Positions 35,572 through 44,645 of a stretch of DNA of 64,000 nt are shown here, piece by piece. A model generated the notes under the pieces. That model worked only from the letters and a program-made list of their open reading frames with translations. It was not told where the DNA came from and searched no databases. The stretch lies in NCBI RefSeq assembly GCF_913058315.1, contig NZ_CAJXQY010000008.1, forward strand, positions 1 to 64,000, in the 5' to 3' direction. Numbering within the stretch: the first letter of the stretch is position 1; each line of letters opens with the position of its first letter. Source of the stretch: an uncultured Alteromonas sp. (GTDB lineage: Bacteria > Pseudomonadota > Gammaproteobacteria > Enterobacterales > Alteromonadaceae). The translations under genes and the position numbers were made by a program.

Positions 35572-36483
35572 ATGAAAACCAAGCTAAACGATCTTATTGC
35601 TTTTATAGCCGTTGCGGAAGAAGAAAGTTTTACCCGAGCGGCAGCACGCCTCTCGATATCACAATCTGCGCTCAGTCACACTATAAAAGGTCTTGAAGAC
35701 AGATTAGGATTACGGTTGCTGACTCGCACCACCCGTAGCGTTTCGTTAACTGAAATTGGCCGTAAACTTTATTCTTCCATAGCACCGCGCATGCAGGAAA
35801 TTGAGTATGAGCTTGACTCCCTGAATGCACTAAAAGAAAAGCCTGCTGGTACTATTCGAATTTCTACTGCGGAACATGCTGCACGCGCGGTACTGTGGCC
35901 GCGTATATTGGATTTCATGCAGCGTTATCCCGACATCCATATCGAAATGAACGTGGACAATGCACTAGCCGATATTGTGGCAGAAAAATATGATGCCGGG
36001 GTAAGGCTCGGCGAAAGCGTTGATAAAGACATGATAGCGGTAAGTATATCGCCGCCTTTACGAATGGCCGTGGTCGCCACTCCAGATTACTTTAAAGAGT
36101 ATGGCATTCCGAAGGAACCGCGTGATCTTGCAGAACATCAATGCATCAACTTTCGCTTGCCTACTTACGGACGGCTATTGGTATGGGATTTTGCGAAAGA
36201 CGGTCATGAAGTGAATGTTAGAGTTAAGGGACAGTTTACAGTCAATAAAGCCAGTTTTATTCGCGAGGCTGTTCTCGAGGGTGTGGGTATTGCTTATGTC
36301 CCCGAGGATATGGTTGTGGAAGATATTTCCGCGGGCAAATTACAAAGGGCACTGGGTTCCTGGTGCGATGAATTCCCCGGTTATTACCTTTATTTCCCCA
36401 ATCGTAGTCAGTTTTCGCCGGCCTTTTCGTTGTTTGTCGACGCCATGCGCGATAGCCTGAATTCAAAAGAAAATAAGAATTGA
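35572..36483 (+). CDS. LysR family transcriptional regulator
   Basis: The protein has 303 residues from the ATG at 35572, where the typical LysR helix-turn-helix begins (LNDLIAFIAVAEEESFTRAAARLSISQSALSHTIKGLEDRLGLRLLTRTTRSVSLTEIG). The second half is the periplasmic-binding-like effector domain with AGTIRISTAEHAARAVLWPRI. It belongs to the large group of LysR proteins near oxidoreductase genes. It sits 132 bases upstream of iorA in the same direction, so it may regulate iorAB from that gap. The effector is unknown. Confidence 0.9.
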   Translation: MKTKLNDLIAFIAVAEEESFTRAAARLSISQSALSHTIKGLEDRLGLRLLTRTTRSVSLTEIGRKLYSSIAPRMQEIEYELDSLNALKEKPAGTIRISTAEHAARAVLWPRILDFMQRYPDIHIEMNVDNALADIVAEKYDAGVRLGESVDKDMIAVSISPPLRMAVVATPDYFKEYGIPKEPRDLAEHQCINFRLPTYGRLLVWDFAKDGHEVNVRVKGQFTVNKASFIREAVLEGVGIAYVPEDMVVEDISAGKLQRALGSWCDEFPGYYLYFPNRSQFSPAFSLFVDAMRDSLNSKENKN

Positions 36484-36615
36484 AAGTTGCGGAAATTAAG
36501 AGTCGCATAGTGCCGTATATAATCTACCCTCATAGTAAGAAGGCAAAGGGTTAATTGCAGCATCACACAGATCGGTCAGAGACATACAATAAAGCACCTA
36601 AGACAGGAGAATGTA

Positions 36616-37071
36616 ATGCCAACCTATAAACTGAAAGTAAACGGTAAAACACATCAGGTGGATGCAGAGCCTGATACCCCATTATTGTGGGTGCTCCGTG
36701 ATGATTTAGCGATGCCAGGTACAAAGTTTGGTTGCGGTATTGCAATTTGCGGTGCCTGCACCGTTCACCTGAATGGCAATGCAATTCGTTCGTGTTCGAT
36801 GCCAGTGTCTGCGATCGGAAGTAACGAAGTGACCACCATAGAAGGATTATCAGAAAACGGCGACCACCCACTGCAAAAAGCCTGGGTAGAACAGGATGTG
36901 GCGCAATGTGGTTATTGTCAGACTGGCCAGATAATGAACGCTGCAGCGTTGTTAAACAAAAATCCTGCCCCGGATGATGCCACCATTGAGGAAGCGATGA
37001 AAGGCAATATCTGTCGCTGTGGTACTTATGTTCGTATCAAAAACGCCATCAAAACCGCAGCCAAAGCCTGA
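36616..37071 (+). CDS. iorA: Isoquinoline 1-oxidoreductase-type small subunit (2Fe-2S)
   Basis: The protein has 151 residues and two [2Fe-2S] clusters. The plant-ferredoxin-type cysteines are in [18 protein letters not shown], with a further one in CSMPV. The second, helical cluster domain has [16 protein letters not shown] and GNICRCGTY. The layout is that of the small subunit of xanthine-oxidase-family molybdenum hydroxylases with two subunits (IorAB type), which pass electrons to a membrane or cytochrome partner. A good AGGAG ribosome site precedes the ATG. The iorB start lies 10 bases after the stop. Confidence 0.9.
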   Translation: MPTYKLKVNGKTHQVDAEPDTPLLWVLRDDLAMPGTKFGCGIAICGACTVHLNGNAIRSCSMPVSAIGSNEVTTIEGLSENGDHPLQKAWVEQDVAQCGYCQTGQIMNAAALLNKNPAPDDATIEEAMKGNICRCGTYVRIKNAIKTAAKA

Positions 37072-37081
37072 GGGGAAATAT

Positions 37082-39352
37082 ATGACAACGAAAGACATTT
37101 CAGCTGAGTCTGTAGCACGCGAATTTGTAACATCGCACGGTCGCCGGCAGTTTTTAAAAGCATCAGTAGCCAGCACTGGTGGACTGATGGTGAATTTCAG
37201 TTGGTTGGGAACTGCGTCTGCGTTGTCTTCTAACAAAGATTCTTCACCCTTCAGGCTCAATGCTTATTTGTATGTTGCCACTGACGGCGAAATTACTGCG
37301 ATGGTACCCAACCCGGAATTTGGCCAGAACGTGATGACGTCGATGCCCATGATCCTTGCAGAAGAAATGGATGCAAACTGGTCGCAAATCAACGCTAAAC
37401 AGGCCGAATACGAGCCCGCTGATTTTGAGCGGCAATTTACCGGAGGAAGTCAATCCATAAGGCGAGGGTGGCAAAGCCTGAGAATGGCTGGTGCCAGTGC
37501 TAAGCAACTTTTAATCATGGCGGCAGCAGCAAGATGGCAGGTATCTACTGCACAACTCACGGTAAAAAATAGTGTAGTGTCTCATGCGGCAACAGGAAAT
37601 AGTGCAACCTTTGGTGAATTGGCAGCCGATGCGGCGTTAATGCAGTTACCACAAAGTATTGTGCTTAAAGCAAATCGGGATTTCAACATAATCGGACAGT
37701 CACAAACTAACCTTGAAGGTCAGAACATTGTAACCGGGAAGCCTTTGTTTGGTATTGATTACACCAGTGAAGGGATGCTGATTGCTGGTATTGTTCATGC
37801 GCCGGCATTCGGTAAAACTTTAAGCGACGCTGATCTGACCCCAATTAAAAATATGCCAGGCATTGTGGATGCCTTTATGGTTGAGTCAACCACCCCTGAT
37901 TATGTTAAAAGCTACTTCGATACGAGTGCATTCACCCGAATGGTCGCTATTGTAGGCGAAAAAACCTGGGCAGTTATTAAGGCCAAGCGTGCTGTTAAAG
38001 CCAACTGGGAAGGCATAGAAACCCATACTGAAAAACTCAATCGATTTGGAACACTGACTGAAATTACCGTGCCTGGTGATCTTGAAAACAGTGCAGGGCA
38101 CCGTAAGCAGATGGAAGCTTTACTCAACTCCGATTTACCCGTTTTACGTCAGGACGGCGATCCGGATAAGGCGTTTTCTACAGCCGATAAGATCATCGAG
38201 CGAACCTTTTTTGCCCCGTACCTTGCTCACAATACCATGGAGCCGATGAACTTTTTTGCCAATGTGACCAATGAAGGTGTTCACGTTGCGGGCCCACTGC
38301 AAGCCCCGGCAATGATTAGTCCCTGGGTAGCTGAGCGTATCGGCGTTTCACAGGATAAGGTTCGTATTGAAGTCACGCGTATGGGGGGCGGTTTCGGTAG
38401 ACGCGCCTACTCACATTATCTGGTAGAAGCGGCAGCAATTTCCGCTCACGTGAAGCGCCCGGTAAAGTTGATGTACACCCGCGAAGATGACATGACTAAT
38501 GGTATTTATCGCCCCACCTATATGGTGCGATTCAAAGCCGCTTTGAATGCCACTAATGAACTTATAGCTTATCAGGTAGATGGCGTGGGCGTGCCGGAAC
38601 ACGCTGTACACGGAGACCGTTTCCCTGCCGGCGCGGTCGAGCATTATTTGGCAAGGGGTGGTGCCATTGATTCGAATATTACTACCGGCGCGTTCAGGGC
38701 TCCCCGGTCTAATTTTATGGGCGCTTCAGAACAGGCATTTTTAGATGAAGTAGCTGAGCTGGCAGGGCAGGACCCTATAGATTTCAGGCTTGCACTTTTT
38801 AGTCGGGCTAAGAACAACCCGGTGGGTGATAAATATGATTATGATGCCGAAAGATACGCCGGGGTACTTAAACTGGTTAGACAAAAGTCAGGCTGGGATA
38901 CTATGCCAGAAAATACCAGCAAAGGCGTTGCTGCTTACTACTGTCATAACTCTTATGCGGCCCACGTGGTAACCACCAGAGTAAAGAGAGGCCTGCCACA
39001 AGCGGATAAAGTCTATAGCGCAATTGACTGTGGCGTTGTAGTTAACCCAATAGCGGCCGCTAATATGGTGCAGGGGGCCGTTGTAGATGCTATTGGTAAT
39101 GCCATGTTTGGCGAAATGACCTTTACGGATGGCCAGCCAGATAAGCAAAATTTTAATCAGTATCGGATGATACGCATGGATGAAGCACCTTCTGCTATTG
39201 ATGTGAGTTTCGTTAAGAGTAGCGTAGATCCTACAGGTTTAGGAGAGCCGCCCTTCCCGCCCATGTTTGCCTCATTAGCCAATGCATTGTATAAACAAAC
39301 AGGACAACGCTTTTACGAGCAACCATTTATTCACCAGTTGCAAAAATCCTGA
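37082..39352 (+). CDS. iorB: Isoquinoline 1-oxidoreductase-type large molybdenum subunit, Tat-exported
   Basis: The protein has 756 residues from the ATG at 37082, nine or so bases after the ribosome site GAGGGG. A twin-arginine signal is visible: GRRQFLKAS at residues 20-28 followed by a hydrophobic stretch ending near TASA. So the complex is probably folded with its cofactor in the cytoplasm and moved to the periplasm. Family motifs are GGGFGRRAYSHY (molybdopterin site), TGAFRAPRSN and the catalytic Glu near the end in GLGEPPFPP. Homologues hydroxylate N-heteroaromatics or aldehydes. No third subunit, cytochrome or XdhC-type maturation gene is adjacent. The substrate is unknown. Confidence 0.9.
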   Translation: MTTKDISAESVAREFVTSHGRRQFLKASVASTGGLMVNFSWLGTASALSSNKDSSPFRLNAYLYVATDGEITAMVPNPEFGQNVMTSMPMILAEEMDANWSQINAKQAEYEPADFERQFTGGSQSIRRGWQSLRMAGASAKQLLIMAAAARWQVSTAQLTVKNSVVSHAATGNSATFGELAADAALMQLPQSIVLKANRDFNIIGQSQTNLEGQNIVTGKPLFGIDYTSEGMLIAGIVHAPAFGKTLSDADLTPIKNMPGIVDAFMVESTTPDYVKSYFDTSAFTRMVAIVGEKTWAVIKAKRAVKANWEGIETHTEKLNRFGTLTEITVPGDLENSAGHRKQMEALLNSDLPVLRQDGDPDKAFSTADKIIERTFFAPYLAHNTMEPMNFFANVTNEGVHVAGPLQAPAMISPWVAERIGVSQDKVRIEVTRMGGGFGRRAYSHYLVEAAAISAHVKRPVKLMYTREDDMTNGIYRPTYMVRFKAALNATNELIAYQVDGVGVPEHAVHGDRFPAGAVEHYLARGGAIDSNITTGAFRAPRSNFMGASEQAFLDEVAELAGQDPIDFRLALFSRAKNNPVGDKYDYDAERYAGVLKLVRQKSGWDTMPENTSKGVAAYYCHNSYAAHVVTTRVKRGLPQADKVYSAIDCGVVVNPIAAANMVQGAVVDAIGNAMFGEMTFTDGQPDKQNFNQYRMIRMDEAPSAIDVSFVKSSVDPTGLGEPPFPPMFASLANALYKQTGQRFYEQPFIHQLQKS

Positions 39353-39357
39353 ATCGT

Positions 39358-39385
39358 AAGCCGGGAGATAAGCTTTTCCCGGCTT
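39358..39385 (+). terminator. Hairpin after iorB
   Basis: A nine-base perfect stem (AAGCCGGGA with TCCCGGCTT) lies six bases after the iorB stop. The T-run is short, so the strength is uncertain, but the position fits a terminator. Confidence 0.72.
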
Positions 39386-39564
39386 GCAGATGAACGCTAT
39401 TTTCGCTCAGCGGTGATTGGAAAGAACAGAACTGAGGGCCCGGTATCGAAGTAAAATTCAGTTGTTAAATTAAATTAACAATAGCGTTAAAATTGGCTAA
39501 CCTATTACAAAGTGCCACTTACCGGCAAGGTATGGCTTAAATCATCACTGAGTGATTACGTATT

Positions 39565-41784
39565 ATGATGTTGCGGCTGTTTATTTTGTTATTACTGGTT
39601 ACTTCGGCCTGCAGCGTTGCCTCTGAAAACGATGATTACAGTATTATTCTGGTGAACTCGTTTAACGAGTCTGACTTTGAAGTTAAAATGATGTACCGGT
39701 TAATGACCCAGGTTTCCGAATTGGAAAATGTGCTGGTGTTAACGGTTCCCGCTTACTATGCTGATACTGTTGAAGACTTTGACACAGACATCCGGCAAAC
39801 GATACGGGATAATTTCGAATATCAGTTACGCAACTTAATTCAGGAAAAAGGTAAGGTTAACTTTTCCCGACTTGTGGCTATCGGACGCCACGCCAGTGTG
39901 TTTATTGATACAAATCCATCATTACTACCGGCTGCCCAACGCTTCTTTTTGCACATCGACTGGCAACCCAAATCGGGCACGCTCGTGCGTTCTGATTATG
40001 AACCTGAATTATCTTATGCACAGATCCTGACCGCGTTTCCTGATACTGACGACATTTTGTTTATCCATGGTTCTCTTGGTTTGGAACAGGATGACGGGTT
40101 AGTGCAAAACTTTTTATCGAAGGTGCCCGCGGGTATCCGGGTGAACTACTTTAACCCTGTACAATCTCCCCAAAAAACACTCAACGCGTTGAACAAAAGC
40201 AAAGCCGGTACGCCGATTATCTACATTAATTACAAGTATCACGAGCGAAGCTGGGAAGCTGTGCACAACTGGTTAACCTCGCAGAATAAACACCCGATTT
40301 TTACCATCTTTGCCCACAATGTTAACCGCTACGCCGGCGGTGCGGTAGTTGTGCCGGAAAAAATTGCCGACATTGCGGTAGCCCTGGCAAGAGGGCAGAC
40401 CCTGGCTGCTGATACCAATAATGTAGTAAGCCTGCAATTTAACGCGCAACAACTGGAACAATGGGGCATCGACTCAGCCTCCTTGCCCCCCAATGCCGAA
40501 GTGGTTAACCAAACGCCTTCCGTTTATACCCTGGAGATGGTGCTCTTTATTATCAGCTTTTTTCTGGTCATTATCATTGTTATGACGGTTTATATGTTAT
40601 ACCGCGCTCATTTACACAATAAAAATATGGCAAACGCCTTGGCCGTAGCCGATAGCGCAAACCGTTCAAAAAGTGAGTTTTTGGCCAATATGAGCCACGA
40701 AATTCGGACACCTATGAATGGTGTGCTGGGTACATTGCAGTTGCTTGAGCGTTCAGATCTTGGGATGCAAACCAAAGCGCAGGTGAATAAAGCGTTATTT
40801 TCCGCCAGAAACCTGTTGATCATTATTAATGACATCCTCGATTACTCAAAAATAGAAGCCAATAAACTTGAGCTGGCAGAACAACCTTTTTCTCTGTTGG
40901 AAATCACCGAATCCGCTGTAGCCGATTTAATGATACTGGCTGAAAGTAAGGGGCTTCACCTGACTGTGGACGTTGATAAATCCTTCAGGGATGGCTGGCT
41001 GGGTGATTCAGTGCGGGTTAAACAAATTATCATTAATCTGGTGTCAAATGCGGTGAAATTTACCGAGTCAGGCTCGGTAACTATTCGGTTAAGTACCTCG
41101 CAAACTGGCGCTGAGCAAGAGCAGGTAGTAATAGAAGTTACCGACACCGGAATCGGTATGAATAAGGCAATGCAAAGTAAAATATTTGAGCGTTTTTCCC
41201 AGGCAGACACGTCCAGCACCCGAAAATTTGGTGGTACCGGCCTGGGTATGTCGATTACCCAGAGCCTGGTGGCCATGATGCACGGCCAGTTAAGCCTCGT
41301 TAGTAAAGAAGGCCAGGGCACCCGGGTGACCGTTGAATTACCTCTACCTACAGCCGCGTTGGCCGTAGCAGCTGGCGAACCAGAACGTCTTGAAGCGCCT
41401 GATTTAACCGGTATGCGGATACTGGTAGCGGAAGATAATATGATTAACCAGACGATTGTTGAATCGATGCTTGAGTCAACCCGCGCCAGCTTTGACATTG
41501 TCGATAACGGTAAACGGGCAGTTGATGCGGTTACCACTAAGCAGGACCCGTACGATATAGTCTTAATGGATATTCAAATGCCTGTCATGGATGGTGTTCA
41601 GGCTTGTAAGGAAATTAAAACGCTATTCCCGCATCTCCCCGTTATCGCCCTGACCGCAGATGTAATGGCTGATGAGGTACAAGAGTTTTTACAACTCGGG
41701 TTTGACAAGCATATCGGGAAACCTATTGATATGAACCGCTTATATGCCGCTTTGGCCGAAGTCGGTGCAAATCGGAAAGTTTGA
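39565..41784 (+). CDS. Hybrid histidine kinase with periplasmic ABC-substrate-binding-like sensor
   Basis: The protein has 739 residues. A signal sequence or lipoprotein-like start (LFILLLLVTSACSVA, Cys at ~16) precedes a ~300-residue periplasmic domain with repeated alpha/beta pattern (YSIILVNSFNES..., DDILFIHGSLG, GTPIIYINYKYH) of the ABC-substrate-binding-protein type. One membrane helix lies at ~323-346. Then come the HisKA domain with phospho-acceptor His378 in FLANMSHEIRTP, the HATPase domain (VSNAVKFT, DTGIGM, GTGLGMSI) and a C-terminal receiver with phospho-acceptor Asp669 in VLMDIQMPVMDG. No Hpt or output domain is fused, so a separate phosphotransfer partner is needed. The input signal is unknown. 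Confidence 0.92.
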   Translation: MMLRLFILLLLVTSACSVASENDDYSIILVNSFNESDFEVKMMYRLMTQVSELENVLVLTVPAYYADTVEDFDTDIRQTIRDNFEYQLRNLIQEKGKVNFSRLVAIGRHASVFIDTNPSLLPAAQRFFLHIDWQPKSGTLVRSDYEPELSYAQILTAFPDTDDILFIHGSLGLEQDDGLVQNFLSKVPAGIRVNYFNPVQSPQKTLNALNKSKAGTPIIYINYKYHERSWEAVHNWLTSQNKHPIFTIFAHNVNRYAGGAVVVPEKIADIAVALARGQTLAADTNNVVSLQFNAQQLEQWGIDSASLPPNAEVVNQTPSVYTLEMVLFIISFFLVIIIVMTVYMLYRAHLHNKNMANALAVADSANRSKSEFLANMSHEIRTPMNGVLGTLQLLERSDLGMQTKAQVNKALFSARNLLIIINDILDYSKIEANKLELAEQPFSLLEITESAVADLMILAESKGLHLTVDVDKSFRDGWLGDSVRVKQIIINLVSNAVKFTESGSVTIRLSTSQTGAEQEQVVIEVTDTGIGMNKAMQSKIFERFSQADTSSTRKFGGTGLGMSITQSLVAMMHGQLSLVSKEGQGTRVTVELPLPTAALAVAAGEPERLEAPDLTGMRILVAEDNMINQTIVESMLESTRASFDIVDNGKRAVDAVTTKQDPYDIVLMDIQMPVMDGVQACKEIKTLFPHLPVIALTADVMADEVQEFLQLGFDKHIGKPIDMNRLYAALAEVGANRKV

Positions 41785-41860
41785 CTCTTTAGTTATTGTG
41801 GGCCTTTTACCGACTGATCTGCGTAACAAGCAATAAGCTAGCGCAACAAAGGTAAAGCCT

Positions 41861-42223
41861 ATGCAAGCCACCAACCATCATGCAATCATTACACTATTTA
41901 CTTACCGGTATTTACTGGACGAACCGCAGCCGCCTCATGATTTTAAACAGGATATTGAGGAGCTCAACGTTTTCCCGGAGCGTCTGGAAATAAGCCATGT
42001 TGATGAATGGCGTAGCTATATTCGGCGCTACATTAGCCGTAATAAACTAACCAACGAACAGATTGAAGCACTTACACAGCGCCTCGACATTCCTGAGGTG
42101 TATGAAGAGTATCAGTATCTTAAGTCTATAGTAATTACGGCCCTGAAGATAAACGACAGCCCGGATGTTAAGGTTATCAATACGCCGCTAAAAGAATACC
42201 TTAACAAACTTATCAATCTGTAA
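41861..42223 (+). CDS. Hypothetical protein, unrecognised
   Basis: The protein has 120 residues and is rich in charged and aromatic residues, with no membrane segment or signal peptide. It starts MQATNHHAIITLFTYRYLLDEPQPP, and the middle (RSYIRRYISRNKLTNEQIEALTQRLDIPE) is helical. An AACAAAGGT ribosome site precedes the ATG. It ends 11 bases before the convergent phosphoribosyltransferase gene. Codon use looks like that of its neighbours, so I take it as real. I do not recognise a family. Confidence 0.6.
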   Translation: MQATNHHAIITLFTYRYLLDEPQPPHDFKQDIEELNVFPERLEISHVDEWRSYIRRYISRNKLTNEQIEALTQRLDIPEVYEEYQYLKSIVITALKINDSPDVKVINTPLKEYLNKLINL

Positions 42224-42233
42224 TATCAAGTCG

Positions 42234-42800
42234 TTAAGTTCGTAAATAGGGCGCGACATAAGGTTTATTGGCAGCAATTTCTTCGTGACTGAGCCCTTTT
42301 AATTCATAGGGAAACACCAGCCAGTCGGAGGTTTCATGCAGACAAAAATCGGGCTTGAGGGTAGTGCGGTTATAACCGGTGCGCTGATAAAGGGTTGCGA
42401 TTCGGACTTCTTCCGGCATGTTACGTTTGAGTTTGGTACTCAGGCGGTTAATGACAGCAGTGATATTGTGACCAGAACTAAATACGTCGTCTACTATTAG
42501 CAGGCCATCGTCAATGTTGAGGTTTTCTATCAGATACTGGGTACCATGAACCCTTATCCGTTCAGGCGTTTCAACCATATTCTGGTATTCCGGCAAGCCC
42601 GGGTAAGAGGTTCGTAACGCGATATGGTCGGTTTGCACGCCAAGGGTTTGCAAACATTCCTGAACATAAATACCCACTGCGCTGCCACCACGCCACAGGC
42701 CCACAATAAACGTAGGGCGAAAACCACTTTCAAAAATCTGAACGCCTAAACGAAAAGAATCTTCAATAATTTGCTGTTCTTCAAGATAACGCTTTTCCAA
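42234..42800 (-). CDS. Phosphoribosyltransferase paralogue 1
   Basis: The type I phosphoribosyltransferase fold is shown by the PRPP loop LLIVDDVFSSGHNI, preceded by the first-loop WRGGSAVGIYVQE. I chose TTG at 42800: GGGAG lies seven bases before it, the protein (188 residues) then starts LEKRYLEEQ and aligns residue for residue with the paralogue's MKSKTYLNAQ start, and lengths become 188 and 189. A GTG at 42821 would add seven residues without a ribosome site. Such proteins salvage purine bases (hypoxanthine/guanine/xanthine type). The conserved EKRYLEEQQIIEDSFRL N-terminus is shared with the neighbour. Base specificity cannot be told. Confidence 0.82.
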   Translation of the reverse strand: MEKRYLEEQQIIEDSFRLGVQIFESGFRPTFIVGLWRGGSAVGIYVQECLQTLGVQTDHIALRTSYPGLPEYQNMVETPERIRVHGTQYLIENLNIDDGLLIVDDVFSSGHNITAVINRLSTKLKRNMPEEVRIATLYQRTGYNRTTLKPDFCLHETSDWLVFPYELKGLSHEEIAANKPYVAPYLRT

Positions 42801-42889
42801 CGAGCATCTCCCATGTGACACAATGCCAGGTTAAGGCTACCATAGCATTTGACCGACCGGTAAGTTAATACCTTTTAGTGAGGCGAGTG

Positions 42890-43459
42890 ATGAAAAGTAA
42901 AACCTATTTAAATGCGCAGGGGTTGTTAGACGACTCATTTAAATTGGCCGCGAAGGTGTATGATTCCGGGTTTGAGCCGACGTTTATCATTGCCGTGTGG
43001 CGAGGCGGTGCGCCAATAGGCATCGCGGTGCAGGAATACCTGGCGTTTCATGGTGTGGAAACCGACAATATTGCAATTAGAACTTCGTCTTACCAGGGCA
43101 TCGACGATCAGGCTAAAGAAGTTAAAGTTCATGGCCTAAATTACCTGGTTAAGAATATCCAGCATCAGGACAAGTTGTTAATCGTTGATGATGTATTCGA
43201 CAGTGGCCGTTCAGTACAAGCCATCTTTAATAAACTAACGGATCTATGCAGGCTGAACACGCCAGAGGATATTCGCGTAGCCGTACCGTATTACAAGCCT
43301 CAACGCAATCAAACTAACTTGGTGCCGGATTATTACTTGTATGAAACAGAAGCCTGGCTCAAATACCCACATTCATTAGAAGGGCTCAGCACACAGGAGA
43401 TTGCCGAAAACCGCCCTAAGTTGTACGACATCCTTAAAGGGCATTTGAAAGACGAGTAG
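42890..43459 (+). CDS. Phosphoribosyltransferase paralogue 2
   Basis: This 189-residue paralogue of the divergent neighbour has KLAAKVYDSGFEPTFIIAVWRGGAPIGIAVQEYLA in the first loop region and LLIVDDVFDSGRSV as the PRPP site. The ATG at 42890 follows GAGG; an earlier in-frame ATG at 42878 has no ribosome site. The two genes diverge from an intergenic region of only 89 bases. Two closely related phosphoribosyltransferases facing away from each other suggest a local duplication with inversion and perhaps split base specificity (inference). The C-terminal LEGLSTQEIAENRP resembles the LKGLSHEEIAANKP of the neighbour. Confidence 0.85.
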   Translation: MKSKTYLNAQGLLDDSFKLAAKVYDSGFEPTFIIAVWRGGAPIGIAVQEYLAFHGVETDNIAIRTSSYQGIDDQAKEVKVHGLNYLVKNIQHQDKLLIVDDVFDSGRSVQAIFNKLTDLCRLNTPEDIRVAVPYYKPQRNQTNLVPDYYLYETEAWLKYPHSLEGLSTQEIAENRPKLYDILKGHLKDE

Positions 43460-43488
43460 GGTAACTATAAAAGTGAATCATTAACCTG

Positions 43489-44415
43489 CTAACCGTTAAT
43501 AAACTGGTTCATTAATTCGTAAGCCTGTTCACATTCTTCATCAACCAGGGTGTTCAGCAGTAAAAAGCCGTGAACCATGCCTTTAAATATTTTCATCTGC
43601 ACTGGTACGTCAGCTTTTATTAGTTTGTCGGCATAAGCATACGCTTCATCCTGCAACGGATCGCAATTGGCCACCATCATCAGTGTTTCGGGAATGCTTT
43701 CTGGCACAGGCAAGTAGAGTGGCGAGACCTGCATTCTGTTTTCACCGTTTTGCAGGTAATTATCGAAATACCAGGCAATCCCCGCTTTTTCCAGCAAGTA
43801 ACCGGTTTGATATGTATCCAATGAAGGATGCGCCATTGTGTAATCAAGACTCGGATAAACCAGGATTTGCTTGCTGATTTGCGGGCCTTTGTTTGAGGCT
43901 GATAATGTGGCAGCCAGGGCGCCGCCGGCACTGTCTCCAGCCAGAATAAGCTCATCTGTAAACCCAAGGCTACCTAACAACGACTTATAGTGAGATAAAA
44001 GAAACCGACAGTCCTCGATAGCGGCTGGATAGGGATGCTCTGGTGCCAGCCGGTAATCCAGCGTAATCACCACACTATTAGTATATTTCGCCATCCTGCG
44101 GCTTATAGCATCGTAGGTATCCAGATCACCGCACATATGGCCTCCGCCGTGCAGATGGAGTATCACAGGCAATTTATCAGCGGGTTTTGGCGAGTAAATA
44201 CGAAAGGGGATTTCTGTACGCGAACCGTTTTCTACAAAGAAGCTACCGTCTGAGACATACTGAACATCCGGGCCTTTACCATTCAATGTCGACAGGTTTT
44301 CCATGTTACTGCGCGCGAGCGCCGGTGAAGGCTCAATACCATTTTCCAGGGCCTGCTTTCTGGCGATGCTGACTTGCTCAAGAAAATTGCTAAGTTTTGC
44401 TGAAACGGTGTTCAT
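43489..44415 (-). CDS. Alpha/beta hydrolase, hormone-sensitive-lipase (HSL) family esterase
   Basis: The protein has 308 residues from the ATG at 44415. HSL-family signatures are plain: HLHGGGHMCGDLDTYD (oxyanion-hole HGGG) about residue 88, and the nucleophile elbow LAGDSAGGALAA about residue 160. NCDPLQDEAYAYADKL supplies the catalytic Asp and MVHGFLLLNT the catalytic His. No signal peptide is visible, so it is cytoplasmic. Relatives cleave short-chain esters. It converges on the phosphoribosyltransferase 2 gene with a 29-base gap. The natural substrate is unknown. Confidence 0.9.
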   Translation of the reverse strand: MNTVSAKLSNFLEQVSIARKQALENGIEPSPALARSNMENLSTLNGKGPDVQYVSDGSFFVENGSRTEIPFRIYSPKPADKLPVILHLHGGGHMCGDLDTYDAISRRMAKYTNSVVITLDYRLAPEHPYPAAIEDCRFLLSHYKSLLGSLGFTDELILAGDSAGGALAATLSASNKGPQISKQILVYPSLDYTMAHPSLDTYQTGYLLEKAGIAWYFDNYLQNGENRMQVSPLYLPVPESIPETLMMVANCDPLQDEAYAYADKLIKADVPVQMKIFKGMVHGFLLLNTLVDEECEQAYELMNQFING

Positions 44416-44645
44416 CAACGAATAACTCCAGATGGCCGGTGAATAGCAAGCTTACAATAAATAAAATCAGAATGGCCAGGTTGCCAATGAATAAACCGAA
44501 TATCAATGATGCGTTGTTGAAAGTTGAGTCGCTGCTTTAATGAATCACATGTACTAATACAATTGAAGAATATAGTTGGTCTGCTCTCATCATTTGTAGC
44601 TCGTCTTCTGGCGATTAATCAGGCTCAACAAGCATCAATGCGTTC

